DNA of 64,000 bases, from positions 3,534,001 to 3,598,000 of the forward strand of contig CAWHDH010000021.1 of NCBI GenBank assembly GCA_963828075.1. The letters run 5' to 3'. The position numbers and the translations under genes were made by a program. Shown here in pieces: positions 1-7,461 of the stretch. The stretch is from JACCYI01 sp963828075. Lineage in GTDB: Bacteria > Actinomycetota > Thermoleophilia > Solirubrobacterales > Solirubrobacteraceae. How positions within the stretch are numbered: the first letter of the stretch is position 1; the number at the start of each line of letters is the position of its first letter. The notes under the pieces are model-generated. The model was not told where the DNA came from, ran no database searches, and saw nothing but the letters and a program-made list of their open reading frames with translations.

Positions 1-167
1 CCCTGCTTCTTGACCGCCGCGGGGGCGGGGACGCTGACGTTGGTGTCCTCGGCCTTGGTGGGCTCGTTGGAGTCCACGGCCTGGTCGACCGAGTTCTCGC
101 CGCAGGCGGCCACGCCGAAGGCGAGGAGCACCGCGACGGCCGGCACCCTGAATGTGCGCTTGTTCAT
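1..167 (-). CDS. Lipoprotein, 5' part only (runs off the window)
   Basis: Only about the first 55 residues are visible because the frame leaves the window at its left edge. They show a basic n-region, a hydrophobic core and a lipobox FGVAAC with the Cys at residue 22, so this is a signal peptidase II lipoprotein. An acidic, Pro/Ala-rich linker follows. Its ATG overlaps the stop of the agmatinase-like gene (ATGA), which implies translational coupling. Such lipoproteins are often solute-binding subunits of importers. A nitrogen-compound binding role beside two amide/guanidine hydrolases is inference only. Confidence 0.75.
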   Translation of the reverse strand, partial: MNKRTFRVPAVAVLLAFGVAACGENSVDQAVDSNEPTKAEDTNVSVPAPAAVKKQ

Positions 168-1219
168 GACTGGGCTCCCTTGGTTGTGGCGATGGCTCGC
201 AGAGCGAGGAACTCGTAGGCGACGTTGGCGGCGATCAGCGCGGTGACCTGACCGGCGCTGTCGTACGGGGGCGAGACTTCGACGACGTCGAAGCCGCGGA
301 AGTCGATGCCGGCCAGGGACCGCACGAAGGCGAGGGCCTCCGGGCCGCTCAGTCCGCCGACCTCCGGCGTGCCGGTGCCCGGCGCGTAGGCGGGGTCGAT
401 CACGTCGATGTCGAAGGAGAGGTACGGCGGCGCGTCGCCGAGCCGGTCGCGGACGATGTGCCCGAACTCGGCGGGCGACAGGCGGCGCAGGTCGTCGCCC
501 TGGATGACCTCGAAGCCCATCTCGCGCGGGACCGCGAGGTCCTCGGGGCCGTAGAGCGACCCGCGCATCCCGGCCATCACGGACCGCTCCGGCGCGATCA
601 GGCCCTCCTCGAGGGCGCGCTTGAAGACGGTGCCGTGGAAGAACGTCTCGCCGTAGTACTGCTCCCACGTGTCGGCGTGCGCGTCGAGCAGGATGAGGCC
701 GACCGGCCCGTGGACGGCGGCCTGGGCGCGCAGCGCGCCGAGCACGATCGAGTGATCGCCGCCGAGCGTGATCGGCGTGACGCCGGCGGCCAGCACCTCG
801 CCGAGGCCCTCGGCGATCTGCTCGGTCGTGCGGGCGCCGTTGCCCGGGGTGACGGCGATGTCGCCGTGGTCGATCACCGACTGGCCCGCGAACACGGCGA
901 CGTCGAGCACCGGGTGGTACGGGCGCAGCAGCATCGAGCCGGCGCGGATGGCCTCCGGTCCGAAGCGGGCGCCGGCGCGGTAGCTCGTGGCGGTGTCGAA
1001 CGGCACGCCGACGACGGCGACGTCGACGTCCTCGAGGTCGGTCACATAGGGGCAGCGGGCGAACGTCTTGATGCCGGTGTAGCGCGGCGCGAGGGATGCG
1101 TCGGCGGGGCTGTAGCGGGGTGCTGCGGCGGGCTCTGGCAACGGTGGCTCCGGGTCTCGGGTCTCGGTCGGCAACTCGACCGCCCATTGGTTGTCCCATG
1201 CCGGACGCCCCGCGGCCAT
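164..1219 (-). CDS. speB: Agmatinase / ureohydrolase family enzyme
   Basis: Mn-dependent ureohydrolase of 351 residues. Family members hydrolyse the guanidino group of agmatine, guanidinobutyrate or similar compounds, releasing urea. All metal-site motifs are present: GGDHS near residue 155, DAHAD near 181, and SFDIDVIDP followed by the proline-rich PGTGTPEVGG. The first 45 residues are a Pro/Glu-rich extension. I start at ATG 1219, which has GGGAG 8 nt upstream; a TTG five codons earlier is less likely. It lies 39 bp downstream of the asparaginase gene and overlaps the lipoprotein gene by 4 nt, so the three look like one operon for scavenging nitrogen from amides and guanidines. The exact substrate (agmatine, guanidinobutyrate, guanidinopropionate) cannot be read from sequence. 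Confidence 0.88.
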   Translation of the reverse strand: MAAGRPAWDNQWAVELPTETRDPEPPLPEPAAAPRYSPADASLAPRYTGIKTFARCPYVTDLEDVDVAVVGVPFDTATSYRAGARFGPEAIRAGSMLLRPYHPVLDVAVFAGQSVIDHGDIAVTPGNGARTTEQIAEGLGEVLAAGVTPITLGGDHSIVLGALRAQAAVHGPVGLILLDAHADTWEQYYGETFFHGTVFKRALEEGLIAPERSVMAGMRGSLYGPEDLAVPREMGFEVIQGDDLRRLSPAEFGHIVRDRLGDAPPYLSFDIDVIDPAYAPGTGTPEVGGLSGPEALAFVRSLAGIDFRGFDVVEVSPPYDSAGQVTALIAANVAYEFLALRAIATTKGAQS

Positions 1220-1258
1220 AGTGGGATCTCCCAACCTGCCCTGTCAGGTTCGTGACCG

Positions 1259-2101
1259 CTACGAGCCGATGGCGGTGCGGATGCCCCCGTCGTCGCCGAG
1301 CCAGCCGCGGTGGAAGACCTCGGTGTTGAACGGCATCGCGAGGTCGCCGCGCGCGTCGAGGGCGATCAGCGCGGCGTCGGTGGCGATGCCGGTGACCACC
1401 GCGTTGGCGGCGTCGCCGACCGTCGCGCCGGCGTAGGCCATCCGTGCGGCGACGTCGTGCGCGGCGGCCGCCCGCAGGAGCGCCTCGCCGTCGCCGGAGG
1501 CCGAGACGGCACAGATCGGGCCCGCGAACGTGCCGGCGCCGACGACGGGCGAGTCGCCGACGCGGCCCGGCAATTGGCCGCGCATGCCGCCCGTCGAGGT
1601 CGCCGCGGCGAGATCGCCGCGGAGGTCCAGCGCCACCGCCCCGACGGTCCCGGGCGACGGCGCGGCGCTGCGCCTGGTGACGTGGTGGCCCGCCGGGACC
1701 TGCTCGATGCCGTGGGCGGCGGCGAAGGCGTCGGCGCCCTCGCCGGCCAGCATCGCGTGCGGCGAGCGGTCGAGCACCGCGCGGGCGAGCGCGACGGCGT
1801 GGCGCGGCGTGCGCACGGCGGCGACGGCGCCCGAGCGCCGGGACGCGCCGTCCATGAGCGCCGCGTCCATCTCCACGTCGCCCGCGGCGGTGAGCACGGA
1901 GCCGGTCCCGGCGTTGAACAGCGGGCACGCCTCCAGGAGTTCGACGGCGCGCTGGACGGCGTCGAGGGCGCTCGCGCCGTCCGTGAGGAGGTCACGCGCG
2001 GCGGTGACCGCCTGTGCGAGCGCGGCGCACGCCTCCGGGTCCCCGGGCGGGCGGTCGCGGGCCGCCCGGCCGGCCCCGCCGTGGACGGCGACGGCGATCA
2101 T
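1259..2101 (-). CDS. Isoaspartyl peptidase / plant-type L-asparaginase (Ntn hydrolase)
   Basis: A 280-residue protein of the N-terminal nucleophile hydrolase superfamily. Members cleave asparagine or isoaspartyl dipeptides after autoproteolysis. The N-terminal strand carries HGGAG, and the predicted cleavage site is the Gly-Thr of GTVGAV, making Thr152 the catalytic nucleophile of the beta subunit. The downstream TSTGGMRGQLPGRVGDSP segment is the family's substrate-loop signature. Length fits the family (about 280-320). It heads the operon with the agmatinase-like gene. Its ATG lies only 20 bp from the divergent start of the Bax-inhibitor-like gene, so the two promoters must overlap each other's coding regions. 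Confidence 0.9.
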   Translation of the reverse strand: MIAVAVHGGAGRAARDRPPGDPEACAALAQAVTAARDLLTDGASALDAVQRAVELLEACPLFNAGTGSVLTAAGDVEMDAALMDGASRRSGAVAAVRTPRHAVALARAVLDRSPHAMLAGEGADAFAAAHGIEQVPAGHHVTRRSAAPSPGTVGAVALDLRGDLAAATSTGGMRGQLPGRVGDSPVVGAGTFAGPICAVSASGDGEALLRAAAAHDVAARMAYAGATVGDAANAVVTGIATDAALIALDARGDLAMPFNTEVFHRGWLGDDGGIRTAIGS

Positions 2102-2107
2102 CGGCCG

Positions 2108-2113
2108 TAGAAT
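2108..2113 (+). promoter_or_regulatory. -10 box TAGAAT, leaderless start of the BI-1-like gene
   Basis: TAGAAT lies 8 nt before the ATG at 2122. With normal -10 to start-site spacing, transcription would begin at or next to the ATG. There is no Shine-Dalgarno sequence in the 20-bp gap, and any -35 element would lie inside the divergent asparaginase gene. Confidence 0.55.
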
Positions 2114-2121
2114 CGCAGCCC

Positions 2122-2790
2122 ATGCCCGACTACACCTCCGCCACCACCGCCGGCCGCACCCGCGTCGCCGGCCGCAGCATCTCGACCGCCCAGCTGCTCG
2201 GCCAGGTCATGTTCCTGGTCGCCATCGCCATCGGCTTCGCCGCGGCGGGGACGCTGGTCGGCCGCGACCTCGAGATCGGGACCGCCCGGATCTGCTCGTT
2301 CGCCGGCTTCGGGATGCTGCTCGTCTCCTCGTTCGCCGGGGAGCGCTTCCGCGTCGGCGGGTTTGCGATGGGGTGGCTGTTCGCGACCGCGCTGCTGATC
2401 GGAATCGGGCTCGGGCCGGTGATCGCCTACTTCGCCGCCGTCGAGCCGAGCGCGCTGACCGCCGCCGCGGGCGGGACCGCCCTGACCGTCGCCGCCACCG
2501 GCTCGCTCGGGTTCGCGCTCTCCAAGGACCTCGCGCGCTGGATGCGGCCGCTGTCCTTCCTGGTTTTCGGCCTGGTCATCGTGTCGCTGATCATGGTCCT
2601 GGCCGGCAGCGGCGGGAATCCGATCATCAGCGGCGCGATCGCGCTGGTCTCGGCGGCGCTGATCGTGGTCGACTTCAACTTCCTGCGCAAGCACGGCACC
2701 GAGGACCACGCGGTGATGCTGGCGACCGGCATCTTCGTCTCGATCGTCAACATCTTCATCTCGCTGCTCAACATCTTCTCCTCGCGGTAA
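2122..2790 (+). CDS. Bax inhibitor-1/YccA-like integral membrane protein
   Basis: A 222-residue protein with seven predicted hydrophobic segments and almost no soluble loops. The pattern matches the Bax inhibitor-1 / YccA / YbhL (UPF0005) family: an early helix ending in GTLVG, mid-protein segments around GMLLVSSF, and a C-terminal pair containing ALIVVDFNFLRK and the SIVNIFISLLNIF helix. Family members are pH-sensitive channels or modulators of membrane proteases; the role here is unknown. ATG 2122 fits the family's N-terminus; a longer upstream frame lies antisense to asparaginase and is rejected. The PhzF gene starts 3 nt after its stop, so they are probably co-transcribed. Confidence 0.85.
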   Translation: MPDYTSATTAGRTRVAGRSISTAQLLGQVMFLVAIAIGFAAAGTLVGRDLEIGTARICSFAGFGMLLVSSFAGERFRVGGFAMGWLFATALLIGIGLGPVIAYFAAVEPSALTAAAGGTALTVAATGSLGFALSKDLARWMRPLSFLVFGLVIVSLIMVLAGSGGNPIISGAIALVSAALIVVDFNFLRKHGTEDHAVMLATGIFVSIVNIFISLLNIFSSR

Positions 2791-2793
2791 CCG

Positions 2794-3648
2794 GTGGGCG
2801 CAAGCGTCCTGCGCTACGCGGCGTTCACAGAGACGCCGGCGGGCGGCAACCCCGCCGGCGTCGTGCTCGACGCGGACGGGCTGTCGGCGGTCGAGATGCT
2901 CGCGATCGCCGCGGGCCTCGGGTACAGCGAGACCGCGTTCGTGCGCTCGCGCGTCGGCGCGGACGGGGACTACGACGTGCGCTATTTCAGCCCGCTCGCC
3001 GAGGTCCCGTTCTGCGGACACGCCACCGTGGCGGCCGGAGTTGCGCTCGCCGAGCGCGGCGCGCCCGGCCGCGTGACCTTCCACCTCGCGCAGGGTGACG
3101 TGCCGGTGGTGACCGACCGCGCTCCCGGCGGGCCGATCACCGCCACCCTGACCAGCGTGCCGGCCCGCACCGAGCCGCTCGCGGACGCCGACCTCGCTGA
3201 GATCCTGGGCGCGCTCGGCTGGGCGACTGACGACCTCGACCCCTTGTTCCCGCCACAGGTGGGCTTCGCGGGTGCGTTCCACCCGATCGTCGCGGCGGCG
3301 ACGCGCGAGCGGCTCGCCCGCCTCGACTACGACTTCGACCGCCTCGGCGCGCTGATGGCGGCACGCGACTGGACGACGATCCAGCTCGTCTGGCGCGAGC
3401 GCGACGACCTCTGGCACTCGCGCAACCCGTTCCCGCCCGGCGGCGTCGTCGAGGACCCGGCGACCGGCGCGGCCGCCGCCGCACTCGGCGCCTACCTGCG
3501 CGAGCGCGGCCTGCTTGAAGCGGACGGCCGCTTCACGATCCTCCAGGGCGAGGACCTCGGCCGCCCCGGCCGCCTGGAGGTCACGGCGCCCGGCGGTCGA
3601 GCCGAGGTCGACGTCACCGGCACCGCGGTCGCGATCCCCGAGCCGTGA
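2794..3648 (+). CDS. PhzF family isomerase/epimerase-like protein
   Basis: A 284-residue protein with the two-lobed diaminopimelate-epimerase-like PhzF fold. Diagnostic motifs are GNPAGVVLD near residue 25, GYSETAFV with the conserved Glu near 48, YFSPLAEVPFCGHATVAAG, and the C-terminal EDPATGAAAAALGAYL loop. PhzF proteins isomerise or tautomerise small metabolites; only a few substrates are known, and without phenazine genes nearby none can be assigned. The start is GTG 2794, 3 nt behind the upstream gene. Its stop overlaps the GTG of the YjbR gene (GTGA), indicating an operon of three. Confidence 0.9.
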   Translation: MGASVLRYAAFTETPAGGNPAGVVLDADGLSAVEMLAIAAGLGYSETAFVRSRVGADGDYDVRYFSPLAEVPFCGHATVAAGVALAERGAPGRVTFHLAQGDVPVVTDRAPGGPITATLTSVPARTEPLADADLAEILGALGWATDDLDPLFPPQVGFAGAFHPIVAAATRERLARLDYDFDRLGALMAARDWTTIQLVWRERDDLWHSRNPFPPGGVVEDPATGAAAAALGAYLRERGLLEADGRFTILQGEDLGRPGRLEVTAPGGRAEVDVTGTAVAIPEP

Positions 3649-4007
3649 CCGCGGCGACGCTGCGCAAGCGCTGCCTCGCGTTCCCGGGCGCCGTCGAGGA
3701 GTACCCTTTCGGGCCCGAGACCGCGGTGTACAAGGTCCACGGCAAGATCTTCGCGCTCAGCGCGCTCGAGTACGAGCCGCTGAAGGTCAGCCTGAAGTGC
3801 GAGCCCGGCCTCGCCGAGCAGCTGCGCGACGCCTACCCCGCGATCATCCCGGGCTACCACCTGAACAAGCGCCACTGGAACACGGTGACGATCGACGGCT
3901 CGATCCCCGATAGGGCGGTGCTCGACATGATCGAGGACTCCTATGACCTGGTCGTCTCGGCACTTCCGCGGCGGGTCCAGGCGGAGTTGGGCTGGAGCGT
4001 GGGTTGA
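3645..4007 (+). CDS. MmcQ/YjbR family protein (DUF419)
   Basis: A 120-residue single-domain protein of the YjbR/MmcQ family, a CyaY-like fold long annotated as DNA-binding but without a firm biochemical role. It shows the family hallmarks: an N-terminal CLAFPGAVEEYPFG, KIFAL followed by a strand ending LKVSLKCEP, and PGYHLNKRHWNTV with the WNT core. GTG 3645 overlaps the PhzF stop by 4 nt. It is the last gene of a plus-strand operon and is followed by a large palindrome, then the converging xseA-xseB operon. Confidence 0.88.
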   Translation: MTAATLRKRCLAFPGAVEEYPFGPETAVYKVHGKIFALSALEYEPLKVSLKCEPGLAEQLRDAYPAIIPGYHLNKRHWNTVTIDGSIPDRAVLDMIEDSYDLVVSALPRRVQAELGWSVG

Positions 4008-4037
4008 AGCCTCGGCCGCGTGAACTGCGGCATTGAA

Positions 4038-4146
4038 GGAGTGAGGGTCGGGAGGAGAAATGGGTCCGAGATCGAGTTCGAACTTAAGCACCCATTTGGT
4101 GCACAACTTTGAACTCGATCGACCGCCGGGCCCCGCCACCCACTCC
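4038..4146. repeat. Nested palindrome between convergent genes (element D)
   Basis: The core is an inverted repeat of 23-nt arms (4071-4093 and 4099-4121) matching at 19 of 23 positions around the 5-nt loop CATTT. It contains a perfect 10-bp outer part (GATCGAGTTC) and an inner GCACC/GGTGC stem. GGAGTG at 4038 and CACTCC at 4146 extend the pairing, giving about 109 nt, close to the 111-nt size of the palindromes at 6115 and 50860. It sits between the converging ends of yjbR and xseB, so it may act as a bidirectional terminator, though it lacks U-tracts. Confidence 0.6.
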
Positions 4147-4174
4147 ACGCTCCCTCGATGATGGGGTTGACGTT

Positions 4175-4402
4175 CTAGACGGCTGGGGCGCGCCCAGCCT
4201 CGAGCCGCGCGACCAGCTCGTCGAGCCGGAGCTCCTCGAGCCCCTGGCCGACCGCCTCGAGCTCGCCGGCGCAGAACTCGATCAGCGTCCGGCCCTCCTG
4301 GCAGAGCTCGAGCGTCTCGCGCAGGCCGGCCTCGCCCGAGTCCAGCCGCCGGATGATCGTCTCGATCCGGGCGCAGGCGGTCTCGTAGGTCGGCTCGGTC
4401 AC
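4175..4402 (-). CDS. xseB: Exodeoxyribonuclease VII small subunit
   Basis: A 75-residue helical protein matching XseB. It has the conserved YETACARIETIIRRLDSGEAG start and the ETLELCQEGRTLIEFCAGEL second helix. XseB forms a multi-copy collar on XseA in exonuclease VII, which degrades single-stranded DNA in both directions. The start is GTG 4402, overlapping the xseA stop as GTGA, which explains stoichiometric coupling to the large subunit. Family length is about 70-85, so it is complete. Confidence 0.93.
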   Translation of the reverse strand: MTEPTYETACARIETIIRRLDSGEAGLRETLELCQEGRTLIEFCAGELEAVGQGLEELRLDELVARLEAGRAPAV

Positions 4403-5718
4403 AGGTCCAAGGGTAGGCGCGGGTCCGGCGATACCGCGACGCGGCCGTCGGCGAGCCGCAGCACGAGGGCGTCCCGCTCGCGGGCCGCCGCGGCCGAGGT
4501 GACGGGTTCGCCCGCCGCGTCCTCGACCAGCGCGTAGCCGCGCTCGAGCGTCCGCTGCGGGTCGTGGGCGGCGAGCACGCGTGCGAGCCCGTCGAGCTGC
4601 CGGCGGCGGGCGGCGAGCGAGCCGGGCTCCCCGAGCCGCGCGAGGGCGCGAACCCGATCGTTCGCGAATCGCTTGTGCTCGACGACAGCGCGCCGGGAGG
4701 CGGCGCGAAGCTCCCGCGTGTGCTGGTGCAGGCGGGTGCGGTGGCGCTCGACGTGGTGCGCGGGCGCGCGCGAGAGGCGGGCGAGCGTCCGGGCGCGCTC
4801 GAGGATGGCGCGGGTCCCCTGGCGCTCGAGCCGGGCGCCGAGCGCGTGCAGGCGGTCGCGGGCCTGCGCGCAGTCGACCGGCACGGCGGCCTCGGCGGCG
4901 TGCGTGGGCGTCGAGCAGCTCACGGCGGCGACGTCGTCGATCAGCGTGCGGTCGGTGTGGTGGCCGACCGACGCGATGACCGGCACCCGCAGGAGGGCCA
5001 CGGTGCGGCAGAGGGTCTCGTCGCAGAACGCGAACAGGTCGGCGAGCGAGCCGCCGCCGCGGGCGACGACGATCACCTCGACCTCGGGGCAGGCGGCCAG
5101 GTCCTGCAGCGCGCGGGTCACGCGCGGCGCCGCGTGGCGGTCCTGCACGGGCGCGAACGCCCAGACCAGGCGCCCGGCCCACCCGCGGCGGCGCAGCGCG
5201 GCGAGCACGTCGTCGCCTGCCTTGCCGCCCTCGCCGGTCACGACGCCGATGGTTCGTGGCAGCGCCGGGCGCACGAGGCGCTTCTGGGGCTCGAGCAGCC
5301 CCTCGGCCGCGAGCGTTCGCCGGAGCCGCTCGACCTGGGCCAGGAGGTCGCCCTCGCCGGCCAGGCGCAGCGCCGTCACCGCGAAGGAGAACGCAGGCGA
5401 GGAGGTGCGCGAGCCGGGATAGAAGTCACAGCCGCCGGCGGCCACCACGCGGGCGCCGTCGGCCAGCTCGAAGGCGAGCGCGTCGAAGTCCTCGCGCCAC
5501 ATGGAGCAGGGCAGCGCGCCGCCGGCGTCGCGCAGCTCGAACCACACCTTCGCGCGACCGGCCTTGAGTCCGAACACCTCGCCGAAGACCTGCACGCGCG
5601 TGAACGTCCGCAGGCGGTCGCGCAGCCGGGCGGCGTAGGCGCCCACGGGCCACGGCCCGGTCAGCGCCGAGCCCGGGATGCCTTCGGGCCGGTCGGCGGG
5701 ATCGATCGTCACGGGCAC
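4399..5718 (-). CDS. xseA: Exodeoxyribonuclease VII large subunit
   Basis: A 439-residue catalytic subunit of exonuclease VII. The N-terminal OB fold includes VFGEVFGLKAGRAKVWFELRD. The nuclease core follows with TIGVVTGEGGKAGDDVL, VIVVARGGGSLADLFAFCDE and VIASVGHHTDRTLIDDVA, which hold the family's conserved acidic and His residues. The C-terminal half is a long Arg-rich helical region that binds XseB. Start ATG 5718. The 650 bp upstream contain only repeats (5756-6359), which end 37 bp before the start codon and may therefore carry or modulate its promoter. Confidence 0.95.
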   Translation of the reverse strand: MPVTIDPADRPEGIPGSALTGPWPVGAYAARLRDRLRTFTRVQVFGEVFGLKAGRAKVWFELRDAGGALPCSMWREDFDALAFELADGARVVAAGGCDFYPGSRTSSPAFSFAVTALRLAGEGDLLAQVERLRRTLAAEGLLEPQKRLVRPALPRTIGVVTGEGGKAGDDVLAALRRRGWAGRLVWAFAPVQDRHAAPRVTRALQDLAACPEVEVIVVARGGGSLADLFAFCDETLCRTVALLRVPVIASVGHHTDRTLIDDVAAVSCSTPTHAAEAAVPVDCAQARDRLHALGARLERQGTRAILERARTLARLSRAPAHHVERHRTRLHQHTRELRAASRRAVVEHKRFANDRVRALARLGEPGSLAARRRQLDGLARVLAAHDPQRTLERGYALVEDAAGEPVTSAAAARERDALVLRLADGRVAVSPDPRLPLDL

Positions 5719-5802
5719 CGAGACTACGCCCGTCCCCGGCGGCCGACCCTACGTCCGGGACGAACTTCATCGGGTGAGGAAAAGGGGAGCCGGGCGGGGG
5801 GA

Positions 5803-5920
5803 GGGTGCACAACCCGACACTCGACCGCGGTTGCGGATCGATCGTCGGCCTGAGCACGCAGGAGGGGCTCAATCCGACTTTCGATCGGCGAAGGCACTCG
5901 ATCGTCGGGGTTGTGCACCC
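5803..5920. repeat. Nested palindrome, four-module element (element A)
   Basis: A 118-nt element with outer arms GGGTGCAC (5803-5810) and GTGCACCC (5913-5920). Four copies of a module like CAACCCGACACTCGA alternate in orientation: forward about 5810-5825, reverse about 5838-5854, forward about 5867-5886, reverse about 5895-5915. The central hairpin is TGAGC/GCTCA with CAGGA in its loop. The same core CAGGA and the same module order occur in the elements at 6115 and 50860. Confidence 0.7.
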
Positions 5921-6114
5921 TCGCCCGCCGTCCCGCCACTCCCACCCCGGTCTGCCCTCGATGACGCAGTTCCCGGATCCAGCCCGGGCTCGAACACCGG
6001 GCATCGAGAAGGTGCCTCGCCGGTCGCGTCCGCGGGTTCGGGGGGCGCCGGTCGGGAGGGAGCTCGAGGGCGCCGCTCGCGATGGAAGGGGATCGCACGT
6101 GGGGGCGGGCGACC

Positions 6115-6225
6115 GGCTCAACCCGACAATCGAGACGGATCTCGCGACGGTTGTCGGATTGTGCCGCCAGGAGCGGCACGATCCGACGATGGATCTGGAG
6201 ACCGCGTCGAGTGTCGGGTTGAGCC
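6115..6225. repeat. Nested palindrome, four-module element (element B)
   Basis: Exactly 111 nt from GGCTCAAC (6115) to GTTGAGCC (6225). The two 53-nt arms are imperfect inverted copies around the 5-nt loop CAGGA (6168-6172), with a perfect inner stem GTGCCGC/GCGGCAC. Within each arm a module beginning CCGAC and its reverse complement form a smaller hairpin, so the strand can fold either as one long stem or as a three-hairpin cloverleaf. It is collinear and equal in length with the element at 50860-50970. Confidence 0.75.
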
Positions 6226-6370
6226 GCCTGCCGGCGCCCGATCGGGGTCTCGTACGTACTCGACCCGCCACCGCGCTGCGGACTCGCCCCCGGCCGCCGG
6301 GTTGCGGGCGCTCCCGCCGCTGCGACCCACCCCTCCTTCACCCGATCAAGTTCGTCCCGCGCGCCGCGAG

Positions 6371-7147
6371 CTAGGCCGGCTTGCGCCCGCCGACGAACTG
6401 CGAGAGCCCGGCGATGCGGCGCCGGACGGGGTCGTAGCCGCGGGCCTCGAGGGCGTCGACGATCTCGTCGCGCTCGAACATCCGCTGGCCCGTGCGCGCG
6501 CCGATCCAGCCGTCCCACGTCCGCGCCGGAGCCGACCGCGTGCGGCAGCTGGTGAGCAGCGCGATCCGCCCCCCGGGCGTGAGCACCCGCGTCATCTCGT
6601 CGAGCGCCGCCCACGGGTCGTCCACCATGTGCAGCGCGGCGAAGCAGCAGATGGCGTCGAAGCTCGAATCCCGGAACGGGAGGCGGGTGGCGTCGCCGCG
6701 GACGTAGGCCACGCGCTCATCGCCGCCGCTGTCGCGAACCGCGCGCGCGAGCATTGTGTCGCTGGCGTCGAGCCCCACCACCAGGCCCCCCGGCCCGACC
6801 ATGCGCGCGAACTCCCGCGTGAAGTTGCCCGGGCCGCAGCCGACGTCGAGCACCCCGTCGCCGGGGGAGAGGGCGAGCAGCAGCCGTGCGATCCGGCGCT
6901 CCTCGTCCATCCCCGGCCCGAGCGGGCCCTTGGCGAGCCGCCCCAGCGCCGGCCGCCACCAGCGCTCGTAGACCACCGGGACGACGGTCGAGGCCATCAG
7001 CCGCTGGGCGGGCCCCGTCGCCCTCCGCTCAGCGGGGCCGAGGAGATCGAGGTAGCCCTCGGTGACCTCGGCCGACGGCGGCCGCCGCGCGGGGTCCAGC
7101 AGCGGGATCGCGCGCTCCAGCCCACGGGGCAGGGCGGGCGCGGACAC
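6371..7147 (-). CDS. Class I SAM-dependent methyltransferase
   Basis: A 258-residue Rossmann-fold methyltransferase. Motif I is LDVGCGPGNF near residue 102, the acidic end of strand 2 is LVVGLDASD, and a post-motif region VRGDATRLPFRDSSFDAI leads to motif IV-like CCFAALHMVDDP. The LTPGGRIALLTSC strand follows. This Ubie/Methyltransf_11 layout methylates small molecules, lipids or quinones; the substrate is unknown. The about 80 N-terminal helical residues form a cap typical of lipid or polyketide C- or O-methyltransferases. The start is GTG 7147, immediately abutting the TGA of the upstream 103-residue gene. Confidence 0.88.
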   Translation of the reverse strand: MSAPALPRGLERAIPLLDPARRPPSAEVTEGYLDLLGPAERRATGPAQRLMASTVVPVVYERWWRPALGRLAKGPLGPGMDEERRIARLLLALSPGDGVLDVGCGPGNFTREFARMVGPGGLVVGLDASDTMLARAVRDSGGDERVAYVRGDATRLPFRDSSFDAICCFAALHMVDDPWAALDEMTRVLTPGGRIALLTSCRTRSAPARTWDGWIGARTGQRMFERDEIVDALEARGYDPVRRRIAGLSQFVGGRKPA

Positions 7148-7459
7148 TCAGCGGCGCGGGGGATGCGCGACGACGCGCGGCGACGCCGTCTCGTCCACGC
7201 TGGCGAGGGTCCGCATGCCCTCTTGGGCGTCCTCGCCGCGGACCTCGCCGGTGACGGCGATGCTCTCGAGCCGCGCGATCTCCGCCTCGCCGAGCACGCG
7301 GGCGGGGTCCTCGGGCCCGAGGCCGGCGATCAGGCGCCGGATCCGCTGGCGCAGCTGGAGCGCGAAGTGGGGCGTCGAGGCGCCCATCAGCTGCCGCACG
7401 TCGTCGACGGAGACCTGGTGGCCGGGCTGGAGGCGCTCGGGTTGCTCGGCTTGGGCCAT
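7148..7459 (-). CDS. Hypothetical protein, 103 residues
   Basis: I do not recognise a family. The product is soluble and mostly helical, with a central HFALQLRQRIRRLIAGL basic helix and an acidic second half. It starts at ATG 7459, two bases before the lipoprotein gene's stop, and its stop abuts the methyltransferase GTG start. This makes it the middle gene of a tight three-gene minus-strand operon. The position suggests a small partner of the methyltransferase, but nothing in the sequence proves it. Confidence 0.6.
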   Translation of the reverse strand: MAQAEQPERLQPGHQVSVDDVRQLMGASTPHFALQLRQRIRRLIAGLGPEDPARVLGEAEIARLESIAVTGEVRGEDAQEGMRTLASVDETASPRVVAHPPRR

Positions 7460-7461
7460 GG

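Larger units (their letters stand above)
5756..6359. repeat. 604-bp repeat region bounded by 22-bp inverted ends
   Basis: The bases at 5756-5777 and 6338-6359 are inverted copies of each other with a single mismatch; the core is GACGAACTT. Inside lie two large nested palindromes (5803-5920 and 6115-6225). The rest, about 5921-6114 and 6226-6337, is GC-rich with no frame I can support and no transposase. The region fills almost all the space between the methyltransferase stop (6371) and the xseA start (5718). It resembles a non-autonomous, miniature inverted-repeat element or two paired terminators. No target-site duplication is obvious. Confidence 0.55.

Noticed and set aside
458..1255. Long plus-strand frame opposite the agmatinase gene
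   Set aside because: Arg/Gly/Ala/Asp-rich with no motif and antisense to a well-supported gene; typical of very GC-rich DNA. Many similar frames (for example 2098-3417, 51551-54154 and 54460-57639 on the minus strand) were rejected for the same reason.
5803..6225. CRISPR array from the roughly 29-nt module period
   Set aside because: Modules alternate in orientation, there are only four per element, spacers are short, and no cas genes are present.
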